This document shows positions 4,935 to 5,639 of a stretch of DNA of 5,639 nucleotides, piece after piece. Position numbers and translations under genes: made by a program. Each line of letters begins with the position of its first letter. Position 1 is the first letter of the stretch. Source of the DNA: Actinomycetes bacterium (GTDB taxonomy: Bacteria; Actinomycetota; Actinomycetes; Propionibacteriales; Propionibacteriaceae); contig JAEYUH010000168.1 in the NCBI GenBank assembly GCA_023432725.1, positions 1 to 5,639 on the forward strand. The letters run 5' to 3'. The notes beneath the pieces are model-generated. The model saw only the letters and a program-made list of their open reading frames with translations, made no database searches and was not told where the DNA came from.

Positions 4935-5639
4935 ATGACCGCTGCCTCGCCATCCGGCGACCCCGTCCGTATCGGCGTGCTCACCAGCGGCGGCGACGCC
5001 CAGGGCATGAACGCCGCCGTCCGTGCTGTGGTGCGCACCGCGCTGGGTCAGGGCGCCAGGGTGTACGCGATCCACGAGGGCTTCCAGGGCATGGTGGACG
5101 GCGGGGACGGCATCCGCGAGCTCGGCTGGTCCGACGTCGGAAGCATCCTGCACAAGGGCGGCACCGTGATCGGCACCTTCCGCAGCCAGGACTTCCGCAG
5201 CTGGGAGGGCCGCCGCGCCGCAGCCCGGAACCTGCTGCAGCACGGGATCGACCGGCTCGTGGTGATCGGCGGCGACGGGTCGCTGTCGGGGCTCGACCAG
5301 TTCCGGGCCGACTGGCCGGGACTCCTCGCCGAACTGGTCGCGTCCGGTCAGCTCGACCGGGCGGTGGCCGAGGCACACCCGGCGCTGGTCTTCGCCGGCC
5401 TGGTCGGCTCGATCGACAACGACCTGGTCGGGACGGATGCCACGATCGGCGCCGACAGCGCGCTGCACCGGATCATCGAGGCCATCGACGCGCTGTCCAG
5501 CACGGCCGCCAGCCACCAGCGCTGCTTCGTGGTCGAGGTGATGGGCCGCCACTGCGGCTACCTCGCCCTGATGGCAGCGGTCGCGGGCGGCTGCGACTAC
5601 GTCCTGATCCCCGAGCGGCCCCCCGCACAGGGTTGGGAG
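4935..5639 (+). CDS. ATP-dependent 6-phosphofructokinase, eukaryote-like form, C-terminus cut off
   Basis: 235 codons are visible and the gene runs off the right edge. The enzyme phosphorylates fructose 6-phosphate to fructose 1,6-bisphosphate in glycolysis, in the cytosol. [16 protein letters not shown] (16-31) is the N-terminal nucleotide-binding loop, VIGGDGS (110-116) has glycine G115 where PPi-dependent enzymes have aspartate, so ATP is the expected donor. GSIDND (158-163) carries the catalytic D161, followed by [16 protein letters not shown] (188-196), [12 protein letters not shown] (201-212) and a PE pair at 226-227. Between GGDGS and GSIDND there are 41 residues, against 18 in E. coli PfkA; this extra helix region ([13 protein letters not shown], then [10 protein letters not shown]) resembles the N-terminal half of animal and fungal phosphofructokinases. 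Such proteins are often double length, but the right edge prevents a check. GGAGG (4926-4930) lies 4 bases before the ATG. The symbol is left blank because several PFK clades share the name pfkA. Confidence 0.93.
   Translation, partial: MTAASPSGDPVRIGVLTSGGDAQGMNAAVRAVVRTALGQGARVYAIHEGFQGMVDGGDGIRELGWSDVGSILHKGGTVIGTFRSQDFRSWEGRRAAARNLLQHGIDRLVVIGGDGSLSGLDQFRADWPGLLAELVASGQLDRAVAEAHPALVFAGLVGSIDNDLVGTDATIGADSALHRIIEAIDALSSTAASHQRCFVVEVMGRHCGYLALMAAVAGGCDYVLIPERPPAQGWE

Overview
The window is very GC-rich (clearly above 65% by eye), with G/C in most third codon positions, GTG as well as ATG starts, GGAGG-type ribosome binding sites about 4 bases from the start, and TANNNT-like -10 hexamers. 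Together with the protein families present (an ARB_07466-like domain, DUF4031 joined to an HD-like hydrolase, small alanine-rich secreted proteins) this points to the chromosome of a high-GC Actinomycetota. A member of the Propionibacteriales would fit, but genus level is a guess. I see no plasmid, phage, IS, CRISPR, tRNA or rRNA signature, and no recognisable anti-phage or other exotic multi-gene system.

Layout. The left edge holds a leftward gene (1-851) for a membrane-anchored exported protein with an SH3-like domain and an ARB_07466-like C-terminal domain; its C-terminus lies outside the window. A 160-bp divergent intergenic region with a perfect 7-3-7 inverted repeat separates it from a rightward small membrane protein (1012-1392). 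That gene meets a leftward KDPG-aldolase-like gene (1393-2013) stop codon to stop codon with no gap. A short divergent region (2014-2072) leads to a rightward pair: a PEBP/YbhB-type protein (2073-2543) and a DUF4031 plus HD-type hydrolase fusion (2544-3458), whose GTG start directly follows the PEBP stop in the same frame.

After an 82-bp gap come two rightward exported-protein genes: a Pro/Lys-rich secreted protein (3541-4062) and an M15 (VanY-type) D-Ala-D-Ala carboxypeptidase with a lipoprotein signal (4059-4853). The lipoprotein frame contains no ATG, GTG or TTG upstream of its lipobox, so it most likely starts at a CTG that overlaps the previous stop. A strong GC hairpin (4869-4889) follows, then the first 235 codons of an ATP-type 6-phosphofructokinase (4935 to the right edge) with a eukaryote-like insertion.

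The genes do not form one pathway. The recurring theme is the cell envelope: two exported proteins carry an HxxGxAxD motif, the M15 zinc-peptidase signature, and two further small exported or membrane proteins sit beside them. The PEBP/DUF4031-HD pair and the phosphofructokinase look like ordinary housekeeping or metabolic genes. The points most worth a second look are the CTG start of the lipoprotein, the aldolase-like protein lacking the Schiff-base lysine, the divergent-promoter inverted repeat, and the eukaryote-like form of the phosphofructokinase.
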